Source: Laetiporus sulphureus 93-53 (Eukaryota; Basidiomycota; Agaricomycetes; Polyporales; Laetiporaceae). From it: a stretch of 64,000 nt of DNA. Under the pieces are notes generated by a model. That model was not told the origin of the DNA. It ran no database searches and saw nothing but the letters and a program-made list of their open reading frames with translations. Of this stretch, positions 21,901-34,092 are shown piece after piece. Made by a program: the position numbers and the translations under genes. The stretch lies in the NCBI RefSeq assembly GCF_001632365.1, contig NW_024468515.1, positions 832,983 to 896,982 of the forward strand. The letters are read 5' to 3'. The number at the start of each line of letters is the position of its first letter. Positions within the stretch are counted from its first letter, which is position 1.

Positions 21901-23774
21901 CGTGGGCGTCTCTCCGCGCTCGCCACAAGCGCGTTGCTGCCTCTCCCGGCGTAGTCATCTTTTCAAATCCCACATTCTAACCGCGCAATAACATGCATTC
22001 TGAAATATCTTTAGGTGACTCAGTCTGGATATTCGAGAGCATTCCATACATGTTACGCTGACTGAAACTTTAAGCTTAAGCTTCAGCTTCAACGCATCAG
22101 AAAGTACTAATTTTATCATTTGAACAGCGGATTTATGGACCGGTTCCCTGTTCATGTCAACATCGATACCATAGGCCCAGACTACTGTACAGTATCTCTG
22201 CCGCTGTATCTGCCAACTCACCCTCGTCAAGTTTCACCGGCCTCAGTCATCTAAGTTGTCATCAAGATCTTCTTCTATCGCCTCACCGCGGTCAAATGTA
22301 GCGGCGATTGCATGCTCGTTACTGTCATCCAAACGTTGTCTGGCAATTACACCTGTGTGTGTGGTAGAAGACGGACGCTACTGTCTCCGTGAGAAACTGT
22401 TTCAGGCTGATTTGCCTCACGACCGAGAGATCTCGACGGAATCTAAACGGTCCAGACATCTTCCATGGCATATACCACGTCTACGTAAGCACATCCAAGA
22501 ATCACTCCGTGAGTTAAACCTCTGTTCGGATTCAATCATCATGATAGATGGATGCTAACAATTGCAGCAGACTGACCGAAGAATCGTGCCACAGCCCACT
22601 TCGCGAATGTACCGCCGGAGGGGTGGAACTCTCTCTACCCAAGCCAGTGGCCCGATGAGACACGATATCCCCACTAGACATCCGGTGACTGTCTTGCCGT
22701 TGTCTCGCGTCGACAGGCAGGTACATGAAGGTCGACTTTGACGGCATGCGAAAATTTGTTCTCGCTTCTCATCCGGAACTTGTCTACTTCTAGCAGCTTT
22801 ATTGCCGCTCTGATGAATTCCTAATGCTTGGTGCGATTCGAAGAAACTCTCCTACAGGCTGATCATCGACCGAAGTCCTGTCACCACGCAGGTTCTACGA
22901 CGATCGGTGCTGTGGTGCATGACGGAAAAATTAATGAACCAGAGTACGTGCCGACGGCGTCGAAGAGGTGAACATTCTGACAGATCCTGACGCATGGACT
23001 CGGAAGATTTCCGAGAGTCGAGATCTCAAAGGCAAACGAGGAGCGCTGGCAGTTTTGCGGCGCTGGGAGCATCCTCAATTAATGTTCAGATTCCCAGGGC
23101 TAGAAGCCGCGAAGCCCACGATCCGGCGATGCCACGGCAAGTTACAGGACGGAACATTGGGGGTGAGTTGGATGCTCACGCAAGCCCGCAAGCGCATATG
23201 GCTGAGGGTGGTGGCGAGATAGACGGACGGTGTATCTCGACACGCGGCGATGAGGGTGAGAGAGAGAAGCAGAAAGAGGGACCTGGGGGTAGAGGAGGTC
23301 TGGACCAGGCATTCAAAGTGCGAAATTATAATTCAGATTTGCCCTTCGGCGCGCTCGATGGCGGCGCGGCTTCCGGGCACTGCCTCGAGTGATGAGTCCG
23401 GGAACATTTTGATAACAACGCGCCGGTCGACCATCACGGTGTGAATTTGAGTGGTGGCGTGGCGAGGGCTGGTGAGAACACGTCGGGGCGCCGTTTCAGT
23501 TCGTCGGAGTGTCGCTGTCGATAGGCGATGCGGGCGATGAATGATGGGCAGACGTCGTCGTCGTCGTTCGCCTTTGTCGAGTTGTGAGAACAAAAACCAG
23601 GAGAGCGGTAAGGGAAAGCGGAGGCGCCTAGATTTGGTTCCGAGTTATGGAAGATCATCAGCTTGGGTGATCACCCCGCGCAGCCCAAATCAACTCCGAC
23701 CGAATCGCCGTGCACGTCGTCGAATGCAGCGGCCGCGCTGCCATATCCTCCAGCCCTCCTTACTCCCCGCTACC
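18910..23774. other. 4.9-kb region without a supported gene
   Basis: The 3' UTR of DUF1275-A ends early in this stretch. On the minus strand at 19171-19602 and 19882-20142 are frames whose composition is less random than their surroundings (for example VGTVGPDGETLQPCYSTGDHG), so a spliced minus-strand gene at 19.1-20.1 kb is possible; I recognise no domain. The 297-codon minus frame at 20766-21659 starts at GTG and looks like chance. The last 0.5 kb should hold the C2H2 gene promoter. AT-rich blocks near 19,020-19,100 and 22,000-22,150 have no visible role. Confidence 0.4.
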
Positions 23775-23807
23775 ATGTCCTCCTCCTCCTCCCGCCTCGC
23801 CTTTTAA
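23775..23807 (+). other. uORF overlapping the C2H2 start codon
   Basis: An ATG followed by five TCC codons and four more, then TAA. The final A of that stop is the A of the next ATG, giving TAATG. The predicted peptide has 10 residues. This arrangement is known from genes where translation of the main frame depends on reinitiation. Whether the mRNA starts upstream of it is not visible from the sequence. Confidence 0.45.
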
Positions 23808-26410
23808 TGTACCCCGCTCTTCCTCTCCGCAATGACACAAGGGTCCCTGCTTCTCGCCCCGCTCCCATGACCTACTCCTACCTCGTACACTCCCTCCCGC
23901 CGCCGAGTGCGCACAGCCAATACACCTACGCGACGGCTAGCCTGCCTCCGCCCTCCGTGCCTGCACAGGAGCAGTCGCAACCCAGCCCTCCGCCTGCCTC
24001 CTTGACACCGCCGCAAATGAGCCCTACGAAGCGCAAGCACATCTGCCAGACATGCGAGCGCGGGTTCACCACGAGCGGTCACCTGGCCAGGCACACGCGC
24101 ATACACACTGGCGAGCGCAACCACAAGTGCCCGTTTCCAGGTTGCGAGACGCGCTGCTCACGACAGGACAATCTGCAACAACAGTGAGTGGGTTCTCCGT
24201 TCAGAACTCATCACCTTTCGCTGTGATACGGGATGGCCGACAATCGCTGCTTGGCTGCAGCGTGACTTTAGCAGTGGGCTAGCAAGTCGATCGTAGACGC
24301 GCTCGGGCATCAGTTGTTGCTTTGCCTAAATTTGGCAAGCAAGCTGTCGTTTGCAGTACCGCCGAGCCAGCTGAGCTCTACGAGCAAGCGTCCTGCATGA
24401 TATGGACCAAGCGATTTTACCATACGAGCAACGTTCAATTGGCATCGCTGCTTGTGCGCAATATTTCGCTGCCTTGCAGAAGCGTTCAGCGTCAATTGTG
24501 CCATCAGTTCTGCCAGCATGGAAGCTGATGCAAGATGGCCTTTTCTCTTACATCGTCGGAAATTGTGATGTGTTTGCAAGAACGGGAATTGTTCAGGTTG
24601 CTTTTCTCTGCAGCAATCCACATCTACCGTCGTGTACATTCTTTTGATTTCTCAGTTCGTGTGCTGATATCCATGTCCTCCCAGTTATCGCATCCATCTT
24701 TCCCCTGGCTCGCGCAGAGGCTCCAGCTCAGCGACGCGTGCCGCCATGACCCGCGCTCTCAGTCTTCCCTCCCGATCGCGCTCACCGCGAAACCCTCGCT
24801 CTAACCACTCTGGCGGGAGTTATGCCCATACGAGCAACATCACTATTCCTCGTCTCTCTCCCTCCCTGTCTCCACTCCCGCTCGAGCCGCCCGCGCTTGT
24901 ACAGGCCACCTTCCATCATAGCGCGAGCTCCATCCTAATACCGGAGCCACCGGACACACCGCCTCCATTAGCGCCGGCATGCGTGGTGATTACAGTCGCA
25001 GCATCGTCAAGGAGTATATCCAGTCAGTCTTCAAGTGCGAGCGTGCCTTCGCATATCATCTACCATCCACCGGCGATTGCGGATGCGTATCCACAGTTCA
25101 ATGACCAGGACAGCCACAATAGCCCAACGCTGAGTCCGTCACAATCGCCTGAGATTGTGTATCCTCCCTCGGGTTATTCCCCGCCCCAGGATGTATACCC
25201 CTCCCGTCATCCCGATCCGCGAGCATACGGGGGACATTTGCACCCTGGGCCACTCGCAACGCCAAATGGGCTGTCTCACAGCGAACCTCCTTCACCGCTG
25301 TCGAGCGCAGAAGGCCATCAAGTAGCTCGTGGGTTTACTGGAGATAGATATCCATACCTATTCGAGCCTGATCTGCAATATCCGGGGACGCCGTCCGACG
25401 TGCACTCGCCAAATGCTCCTCAACTGAGATGTGGTGTGCAATGCCAGCCGGGTACTGGCTCCTCACTGCAGCAGCTTACTCCGCCGACGTACAAGCCACC
25501 AATGGCGTCGCTGACGTACAGGCCACCGTCGCACGGCACGCCAGTCCAAACTCAGCCGGCAGCGAGGCACAGCCACGAGGCTGCACCTGCATATGTTTCA
25601 CATGCTCATCTATCGATCTATCCGACAGAAAGCATGCACGTGGTGCACCGAAGCAGTACCGACGGGAACACGGCAAATACTCATATGTCCGCGCCCCCTT
25701 CGCACAACGGCAGCCAGGTTCCGAGTCCAGTGCAGGAGAGTCCTCGCGACGCCTGTGGAGTGCCGGCTGTCGCTCCGATAAGTCAGCCTTTCGATGATGG
25801 CTACAGGTCGTACGCCTATCTGAAGCCGGACCTCCCTCAAAGTCAGCTCCCCACTCCAACCGACAGTGCTCCGACGATATCCGAGTTCCCATACCGACAG
25901 GAGGATGAACGTTATCCTGCTTATGCGCGTGGTTCATCCACGTTCTCGACTTTGACATACTCTGCTGACCAGCTAGCCGCCAGCAGGTGCTCGCCGCCGG
26001 CCGCGACGCTTGTGCTGACCACGACCACAATGCCTGCTCAGAGGCCGACGCAGCTCAGGGTCGATGTGCACACTGCGAACGCACGATTGCACTCGCATAT
26101 GAGCAGTGCCGCGTCTAGCGGCAACAGCGTGCCCATAGGAGCGTACTCTAGCCATCAGACCCCGCAGCCGCAGCCTGAAACTGTTTCACCGCAGGCGCAC
26201 ATGCGAGATATGGTGGTTGCCAGTGCCTCTCAGCAGGCTGTGTCCGAATCTCCACACGACAAGGCTGGAGTGAACCCGCCTCTTCACCAGCCCCGTCCGC
26301 AGCATGCGATGCTTGGATATGGACAACGTCAGTACGCCGGTGGGTATTCGTTCTGGTCTCAAGGAGCTGTTACTGGCGGGTGGAGGGCGGAGGGCGGCTT
26401 GGTGCCATGA
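23807..26410 (+). CDS. C2H2 zinc-finger transcription factor
   Basis: Two exons (23807-24183 and 24685-26410) give 700 residues. The two fingers lie near residues 75-130: C-x2-C...H-x3-H in HICQTCERGFTTSGHLARHTR, then CPFPGC...QQHYRIH. The linker TGERNHKC and the following HLSPGSRR are typical of a basidiomycete family related to Nrg/Mig-type regulators. The intron splits the codon of the first zinc-binding His of finger 2; only the acceptor at 24684 restores HYRIH. The long C-terminal region is low-complexity Pro/Ser/Gln/His sequence, as in activation or repression domains. It presumably binds DNA in the nucleus; targets are unknown. An internal ATG (MTYSY, about 23868) is an alternative start. 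A short uORF abuts the chosen start. Confidence 0.9.
24184..24684 (+). other. Long (501 nt) intron in the C2H2 gene
   Basis: Donor GTGAGT, acceptor CTCCCAG. It is about nine times longer than the other introns in this window (47-75 nt). It contains stops in all frames. No inverted repeats or RNA signature that I can see. Confidence 0.8.
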
Positions 26411-28199
26411 GCTGGCTGGATTATTCTCCATGCGACTTCACGATGACTTTGGGCTATCTGTTCGGGGACTTTGATGCGACATGTTACATCGTGCCTCTCA
26501 TCTTTCATATTTCGACTGTGCTATTCCGTCATTCCTGCTCGCTTGGATGATTCTCATTGTCGCTCCCACAACTGCTATCCTGCATTTCTCGCTTCTCACT
26601 ATACCCTAGTACCTAGTAGCACGTTCGCTGTACCTCACTCGATCTCTCCCCGTCCATCATTTGCTGGTCCCAAGATGCCATCATCTGTGATATTCTGTAC
26701 CACCGTACTCTTCTCAGCTCACGGTTCTCTCCCCTGCTTCCAATCTCCTGTTGCACTGAATTAGCTGTGGATCACTTACACCTCTACCCGTTATTGGCGC
26801 TCTTAGCCCAAGCCATTATCCTAGCATGCTCTGGTGCTCGATGTATCTTAACTGCTCTCATGCTATGCTTAGAGGATCATGAATACTACAGTATGATAGA
26901 TAATTTCACTAGCACTGAATTTCACTGGATCGTCCCAACCTCGATATCGATTTCTAACACCACTCTTGGTCCAACATCTCGCTTGGCCTTCGCCAGCCCG
27001 CACAATGGACGCAGCTCACGTACAGGATCCCCTCTCGAAAGCGACATTGTCCTCCTGACCGCCATTGCAATAAGCGCTTACCCCGCGTTTCTCAACATGT
27101 GCTTTCTCTGGCGTTCACTTCCTGTCATTTAAGCTCATTGCACAGAAGGGCTTCCATATGTAGCCAATTCGAAGACGTAGAGGCGCCAGAAGTAGAGTTA
27201 CAAGCTCAAGCGCGACCGCACTGCTGATACGACGTGGCTGGTATGCCCTTATCTCTACGAGCAGGAGGTTTTCACAGTTGATGTTTCTAGAGCGCGGTCA
27301 TTAGGATGATGTGAGAACATGATGGCCATTAAATCAACGGCAACGAGATAAAAAAAACAAGAGACTAGAATGCTTTCTGCGCGCCTTATACAAGAGATAC
27401 ACACCAGAATGAGTCTGTGGATCTAGACTTGTGAAACAGCCTTCGCAGAAATGACAGTCATTCTATGCTCATCTGGACATCAAGATGCGTGGAGTACCGG
27501 AGGCTCTTGGAGCACCAGCGGGGACCTGCAGCTGCTGCGCGTTGTTACGCTTGGGGAGCTGAACTCCGACGGCATCTCGTCGCACATTGTGCGGGGGTAG
27601 TGCCAACGTACGTTCGTCTGGAACATGGCTGGCTAGTTGAATCGCCGTGTTGGTGTCCCAACCCTCGACATTTGAGGGTAATCCACGCTAAGCGAGCTAG
27701 AGCCCCGATCAGCGGAAACATGCTCAAAGTTAACCCGATTGAAGGAAACTCACTACATCGAATCGCTTAATTGAGCACGTCATGGCGCTCATGTTCGGCC
27801 GGCGTGAGGCTCAGATGCAGTGACAAGCTTGCAAGCATCGATACGGCAGATGATGTTCGGCGGCGGTCGGTAGACTTCACTTCCGGGGTGTCTAGATTGT
27901 CCGCCTCCATACAGTTAGCATCCTGAGCGGCATTGCGCCCGGTATCTTCGCCCCTTATAGTGTGAGCATCGCAGCTTTGTCATTCGGCGAACTCGGAAAT
28001 TGCTGCCATATTGTTGTCGACACGTAGGTGGTTTGGATCAGGTGAATGGGGTCAGATGATTATAATACAGAACTGACTCACGCGTCTGATTGGGATATTA
28101 AGAACTGATGGAAGCGAATGGAAGCCACAGCGTCGGAAACCACAATCGTGCGTCTGGTCGCAATCTCGAGCATGATGCGTATTAGTATTCGAAGGTGTT
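26411..28199. other. Spacer between C2H2 gene and MYND duplication
   Basis: The first part is the 3' UTR of the C2H2 gene. The plus-strand frames at 26471-26764 and 26767-27132 contain hydrophobic stretches but no domain, and sit in C/T-rich sequence; I do not support them as genes. No other feature seen. Confidence 0.4.
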
Positions 28200-28641
28200 A
28201 TAACGATGTCGTAAAGGAGAACCAACATGACGTAGCAGATACGAAACCAGAGGCCTCGCCAACCAAGAGTCTGAGAAGGGTGAGCAAATAGATATTGAAC
28301 AAAGCGTGAATCCGTAACGCAGCGCTGATCCCAAAGGAATAGCGGGCAGCGAGGACTAAATGTATACACCGGCGAGTCAACGGCGGATGCGAGCATCTGT
28401 GCACACACGTAAGCAAAACGCCATGAGGATGCTTCGTTAGACAGTATGAAATCGCCTGTTCTACGATCAGGTCTCGACCAGTCCTCCATGGACAAGATAG
28501 ACCTCTTTTTTGCAGGCTGAATACTGTCCGACAGCGCACCGAACATGTAATGACTGTCAGCTGCTTTATTGCGACTGGAGATGTCAGTGCAGAAGAGCGA
28601 TCAGCTACAGGCTTGAACAAGATCTGCAGCTTCTGAGTCAA
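28052..28641 (-). pseudogene. Frameshifted ORF, duplication unit 1
   Basis: Minus-strand sequence homologous to 29790-30337. The part ASSWRFAYVCAQMLAS is in one frame and the hydrophobic part LRLLVGEASGFVSATSCWFS in another, because a one-base length difference near 28360 shifts the frame relative to unit 2. It may be a broken membrane-protein gene, or never coding. No family recognised. Confidence 0.35.
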
Positions 28642-29834
28642 AGGACAGAGTTTTACGAGTGGCGTTATGTGTAGAGTGCCAGGCAGGAAGTGTGAGGAGA
28701 ATTAACGTTGAACAACGAACATCATCTGCAAGGTCAGAATCACCGACTCGGGGGCGCAAGCGCACGGCGCGCACTCTTCGCTAGTGGCTAAATCATATTA
28801 GTAGTACGCGCCATCGACATCCCAGGTCCCTACTTCACGTTCGAGGTGAAGTATCCCAGTTATTCACCACCCTCATCTCGTCTTCCAGCAGTGGATCAAC
28901 CGACACTCGCACACTATGAGCTACAGCAACAATAGCGGTTATGCTCGGCATCATGCTTCTACAATCGCATCTGAAATCATGTCGCTCTATGGGGCTGGAA
29001 GCAAGCCTTTGCCTATACGCAAGGAAATGATGGAGTGCTACCACTGCGCGAAGTCACTCAGGAAAGCCGGAAAGCTCATGCAATGCGGCCGTTGCAAGTG
29101 GGATCTCTATTGCGTGCGTTCACAGTCAGATTGCATTCTCTCCCTGTTTGACCTTCGTTCGTTCCGCAGAGCAAACAGTGCCAGAGAAACGCTTGGCCAG
29201 CACATAAGAAAGCATGCGACAATGTTGCGCGCATGGACGATCTGAACGCGGAACGCATGCATTCTCTCGTCCTGTTCAAGAGACGCCATCTGCCCACAGT
29301 CACCGTTCTCGGTCCCTCTGTACTCGAGATCTACGAGATGCCTATCGTTACCAAAACCGCGGCCTTACTTTTATGCCTGGACTCGCACCCGGAGAGGCGG
29401 CGTAAAGTCTCCTACTCTGTGACAGACATTTGTCTATTCGGCCTCGACAAACTCCCCGAGACAGTGCTCCATCCGGAGGAAGTGCGCGCGAAGTTGGCGT
29501 CAGCGGACGAGAAATTCAAGGCAACGGGTCACGGAGGCGCATTCTTGGCGATTATGTGGTGTCGCAAGCTGGGATTGACGCAACTGGAGATCCTGGCCTA
29601 TATGAAAGACAAGTTCCCGCCTTTGAGTCTGATGCCGGGCACGCGTGCGGAGCGGAAGCAGCTGCTGATGGATGTGATCAATTCTGACCAGGTTTTTTGA
29701 ATCACCTGGAGTTTGATGCGCCATTCGTGTCTCCCATTACTGTGTGCTTATTAAGTGAGTCATGTCGTCTTGGTTTTCCAGAGCGACGCTTATGAGTTCC
29801 CTAGTGTCATTGCGCTTTCAAGTTTGTAGCAATG
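28200..29834 (+). repeat. Tandem duplication, unit 1
   Basis: About 1.63 kb that is closely repeated in 29835-31495. It includes a minus-strand ORF block (28.2-28.7 kb), a divergent promoter and MYND copy 2. The junction lies in GTAGCAATG, after which the second unit begins with AGGAGAACCAACATGACGTAG as in unit 1. Confidence 0.85.
28916..29700 (+). CDS. MYND zinc-finger protein, copy 2
   Basis: Two exons (intron 29114-29169, 56 nt) give 242 residues. MYND finger at about residues 42-80: CYHC, CGRC, then YC-SKQC across the splice and H-KKAC. The intron is at the same position as in the copy at 6.8 kb. The C-terminal region KRRHLPTVTVLGPSVLEIYE to INSDQVF is shared by all three copies. Start ATG follows the context CACTATGAGC. 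Molecular partner unknown; a protein-interaction adaptor is the likely role. It is near-identical to copy 3. Confidence 0.85.
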
Positions 29835-30337
29835 TCTAGAGGAGAACCAACATGACGTAGCATATACGAAACCAGAGGCCTCACCAACCAAGAGTCTGAG
29901 AAAGATGAGCAAATAGATATAAGATAAAATATGAATACGTAACGCAGCGCTGATCTCAAATAAACAGCGAGCAGCGAGCACTAACATATACACCGCCGAA
30001 TAAACGGAGGATGCGAGCATCTGTGCACACACGCAAGCAAAACGCCATGAGGATGCTTTGTTACACAGTACGAAATCGCCTGTTCTACGATCAGGTCTCG
30101 ACCAGTCCTCCATGGGCAAGATAGACGTCTTTTCTGCAGGCTGAATACTGTCCGACGGCGCATCGAACATGTAATGACTGTCAGCTGCTTTATTGCGACT
30201 CGAGATGGCAGTGCAGAAGAGCAATCAGCTACAGACTTGGACAACATCTGCAGTCTCAATGACAGCGTCTTATGAGTGGCGTGCATGCGAAGAACGCGAG
30301 GCAGGAAGTGTGAGGAGAAATGTTGAACAAGCAACAT
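29790..30337 (-). other. Unassigned ORF, duplication unit 2
   Basis: The longest frame (29790-30224) encodes up to 144 residues. It starts MLFCTAISSRNKAADSHYM in the track frame, although the first true ATG is at MFDAPSDS. It continues into two hydrophobic stretches (VYSAVYMLVLAARCLF and LSYIYLLIFLRLLVGE) that could span a membrane. It is divergent from MYND copy 3. The homologous block in unit 1 is frameshifted, which argues against strong constraint on the protein. No family recognised. Confidence 0.3.
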
Positions 30338-31495
30338 GCTGCAAGGTCAAGGGCCGCAAGCGACGGCGGGCATGCAACTAGCATGCAACGTGCTCTTGGC
30401 TGCTAGCGGCTAATATGATCATCGTCGACATCCGGCCTGAACCGCGACTGACATACTTATGTCACATCACTACATAAAGGCTGCTTCACGTTCGAGGCGA
30501 AGTACCCCAGAGATTCACCGCCTTCATCCTCCTCTTCCAACAGTGGATTACCCGACACTCGCCCACTATGAGCTACAGCAACAATAGCAGTTATGCTCGA
30601 CATCATGTTTCTACAATCGCATCTGAAATCATGTCGCTCTATGGGGCTGGAAGCAAGCCTTTGCCTCTACGCAAGGAAATGATGGAGTGCTACCACTGCG
30701 TGAAGCCACTCGGAAAAGCCGGCAAGCTCATGCAATGCGGCCGTTGCAAGTGGGATATCTACTGCGTGCGTTCACAGTCAGATTGCATTCTCTCCGTGTT
30801 TGACCTTCGCTCATTCTGCAGAGTAAACAATGTCAGAGAAACGCTTGGCCAACACACAGGCCAAGATGTGACAATGTGGCGCACATGGACGATCTGAACG
30901 CGGAACGCATGCATTCTCTCGTCCTGTTCAAGAGACGCCATCTGCCCACAGTCACCGTTCTCGGTCCCTCCGTACTCGAGATCTACGAGATGCCTATCGT
31001 CACCAAACATGCGGCCTTACTTTTATGCCTGGACTCGCACCCGGAGAGGCGGCGTGAAGTCTCCTACTCTGTGACAGACATTTGCCTATACGGCCTCGAC
31101 AAACTCCCCGGGACAGTGCTCCATCCGGAGGAAGTGGGCAGGATCCGTGCGAGGTTGGCGTTGGCGGACGAGAGATTGAAGGCAACGGGTCACGGAGGCG
31201 CATTCTTGGCGATTATGTGGTGTCCCGACCTGGGAATGGCCCAAGTGGAGCTTATGGACTATATGAAAGACAAGTTCCCGCCTTTGAGTCTCATGCCGGG
31301 CACGCGTGCGGAGCGGAAGCAACTGTTAATGGATGTGATCAATTCTGACCAGGTTTTTTGAATCACCTGGAGTCTGATGCGCCATTCGTGTCTCCCATTA
31401 CTGTGTGCTTATTCAGTGAGTCATGTCGTCTTGGTTTTTGAGTGCGACACTTATGAGTTCCCCAATGTTATTGCGCTTTCACGCTTGTAGCAATG
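29835..31495 (+). repeat. Tandem duplication, unit 2
   Basis: Second copy of the 1.6-kb unit, in the same orientation. Relative to unit 1 the MYND coding part carries a 9-base insertion (three codons, in GRIR). The flanks show scattered substitutions, so the duplication is not brand new. Confidence 0.85.
30568..31361 (+). CDS. MYND zinc-finger protein, copy 3
   Basis: Two exons (intron 30766-30821, 56 nt) give 245 residues. All MYND ligands are present: CYHC, CGRC, YC-SKQC, and H-RPRC. The intron sequence is also nearly the same as in copy 2. A three-codon insertion in the middle and a few substitutions distinguish it from copy 2. Function as for the other copies; unknown beyond a probable protein-binding finger. 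Confidence 0.85.
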
Positions 31496-34044
31496 GAAGA
31501 ACGTGGTAGAATCGTAAACAAATGATGTCTTCTTTGTTCTGAATTTGCATGATTGTCAATGTGTTCGAGGGGCAAGAATGACACTTGCAAATAGTTCTTT
31601 CGACAGATAGGTCAGGAACCGTACTAGCTGTAAGGTCCGTCGTGTCAGCACTCGGCGCCGCTCGATGGTAGGCTTTGCGTTCGTCTTGCTAAGCGGGCCG
31701 AGGCATATCCCCATTTCGACTGTCCCTGTGACTGTTGATTTGAGCTTGAAGTCCAAAGGCATGAACGACGCCGTATCAACTAGGATAGATGAGACTTTGA
31801 GTTCCCGATCAAGGTTCAATTCGATGTTAGGACTAGATGCGATAAATTAATGACGTGAAAATGTGCTATGTCCATCAATTCCGGCATACGAACCATTGAC
31901 TACTGCAACCCCATTATAAATGCCTCGAATGGGGTTCAATCCGTCACGAACGTTTGATATCAGCTCGAATGAACGTTAGGGAATATCCACGACGCGGTCA
32001 CGTGAGAAAGTCGCGCATGTGGCTGAGAGTAGTACGAGGACGCCATAGCCTGTGCTTTTCCTCGCTGTCCAGCATCTGTGATGCAAAAATTGGACCATAA
32101 CAACATCTCTCAATACTGTTCCATGTCATTCTCGCAGTTGCCCTGTGAACGCATCCGCCGGCCTCACGAAAGAGGTTGGCCATACGATGGTAGACCTGCT
32201 GTCCTGAGAAATACAACTTTGATGTCGAGTCATCCATCATTGCACATGCGGTTCCATCTTTTTCGTGTAGAATGTACATGAGCACAGTATACATGGAACC
32301 ACATTGCCTGGATAAAGGTACTATTGACTCTCATTAGCACTACCAGCCCTTGAAAGGTGACAGAATCATGATTAAAAGCCGGTCTGGCTTGTGGTACAGC
32401 CAGATAGTGCATCCTAAATGATAAAAGCACTCACCAAGAGACAACAAGTTATGTATGCATTATGACAGAGATCTTCAAGCATCACAAATGAAAAGAGAAC
32501 TGTCTGACCCGAGAGTCTGTATGCATGCTTCCTTGTTGCACCTGTCACTGAGTCGCTCTAGTTGCAATAATGTTCACAAAGTCAGTGATATGGACTGCAT
32601 GCAAAGTGAAATATATCGTACTCATTGAACAGGTACTACCCGTGTCGTCACTAGACAACGGAGTATACATACTACTACAGTACATCTAATTTGTGCCGCA
32701 CGCTGTTGCACACTGTCGCGCTCGGGGAAAATACCAGCGTGCTCTGTTGTGCGCTGTCGTAGCTGCCGGGGACAACAACATATATGATATGACAGGGGGG
32801 GCCGTTCTGCGACACGGCTACCGATACAATCTCGCATCACGTCGGTGGCGGGCATCTTCCTGATGTACTGATGCAGGGTGACCGTAAGTTGGGATCAAAT
32901 CCATTGAAAGTGATGGCTGTGCAATTAATGGCGAGCTACTCGTGAGGTATATATCTGACGATTTTGTGTGATATGAGAGATGTGCCGTTCACGAAGCCGA
33001 TCACCGAGCATGCACGCAAATGCCACCTTCAGCTACAGCGGGGTTTGAATCAAAGAGCCAGTGACAAACTTGTTGAGAGATTAAACTCAAGTAAGCCGTG
33101 CTCAAGGAAGTCACCAATGCGGACAAGGCACATTTATATGATGCAGTGAGTCGTTCATGTTCGGGCTAATCTTTTCTCTGATCTGTCCTGTCTCGCACGT
33201 ATGCTTATTGTGTCATGATGCGTTCAAGAATCATGAGGCACCAAGTTGGTGCATCAGTACGAGTATGCGCTGTAATTTACAGTGGGCTAGTAGGGGTATT
33301 TCGCGCGTGGTCTCTGTCAAGAGGACTTATATTATTTACTCCATGGTTGACTGAAACCGTAGTGTAATGAAGAGTAATTCAAGTTGCACTAACCGGCTTT
33401 CTTTTGCAGTGCAATCCTTCGGCCAGATCTGGTGGATTCAAGTTGTGTCTATGCAGACGTAGGACAGTGATCTCTATCGGTTACGCTCCATTCCGAACTA
33501 AGACAGCTCAATGGTGGATTTGCACTTCCTTCTGTATCACGATGGCCGTCGCATGACTCTAGATAGCCGCCCTGTCATACGCCCTCTATCTTCTATACCT
33601 GCATCTTCAGAGTGATCCGCGCCACTGTCTGCATAATTACCGTCACCTTCTCGCTGATCATCTTTGCACCAGGCTGTTCCATATCCATGCGACCAAGGTG
33701 GCATGAGGCGCACAATCCTTCATGGGGCGATAGCAACGGGCTGAGCTGGAAGTGCTCATCCCTGAAGGAACATCTTATTTTTTCTTGGGCACCCTTCCAC
33801 GCGTGTAACCTCCTAAATTGACCACACTGCTCATCATTCAAACCACACTATGTGCTTCTTGATCCGCATGCTTCATGGCACGTTCCGGCTCAAAATGGGT
33901 TTGAAGACATAATCACCGCCTCCGGATGAACTGAGGGCGGCGTGCTCCGTCGTTTGCGGCCATGCATACAACGATTCGATTCTTTGATGGATTCTCCGGG
34001 ATGCAGCGACGCCTTGATCCCCCGCCTTGATCCCCCAGTGACTC
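31496..34044. other. 2.5-kb region without a supported gene
   Basis: Many short frames on both strands but no domain. A palindromic TCACGTGA (31998-32005) is the first of three similar sites in the window. Between about 32,400 and 33,400 the sequence becomes AT-richer with no coding pattern. Two tandem copies of CGCCTTGATCCCC lie near 34,010-34,035, just upstream of the 7TM gene promoter. Confidence 0.4.
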
Positions 34045-34050
34045 TATAAG
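34045..34050 (+). promoter_or_regulatory. TATA box of the 7TM gene
   Basis: TATAAG 48 bases upstream of the ATG at 34093, which implies a very short 5' leader. Confidence 0.5.
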
Positions 34051-34092
34051 TGGGCGAGAGACCGCCGCCCCTTGTCCGCAACTGAAGCTATC

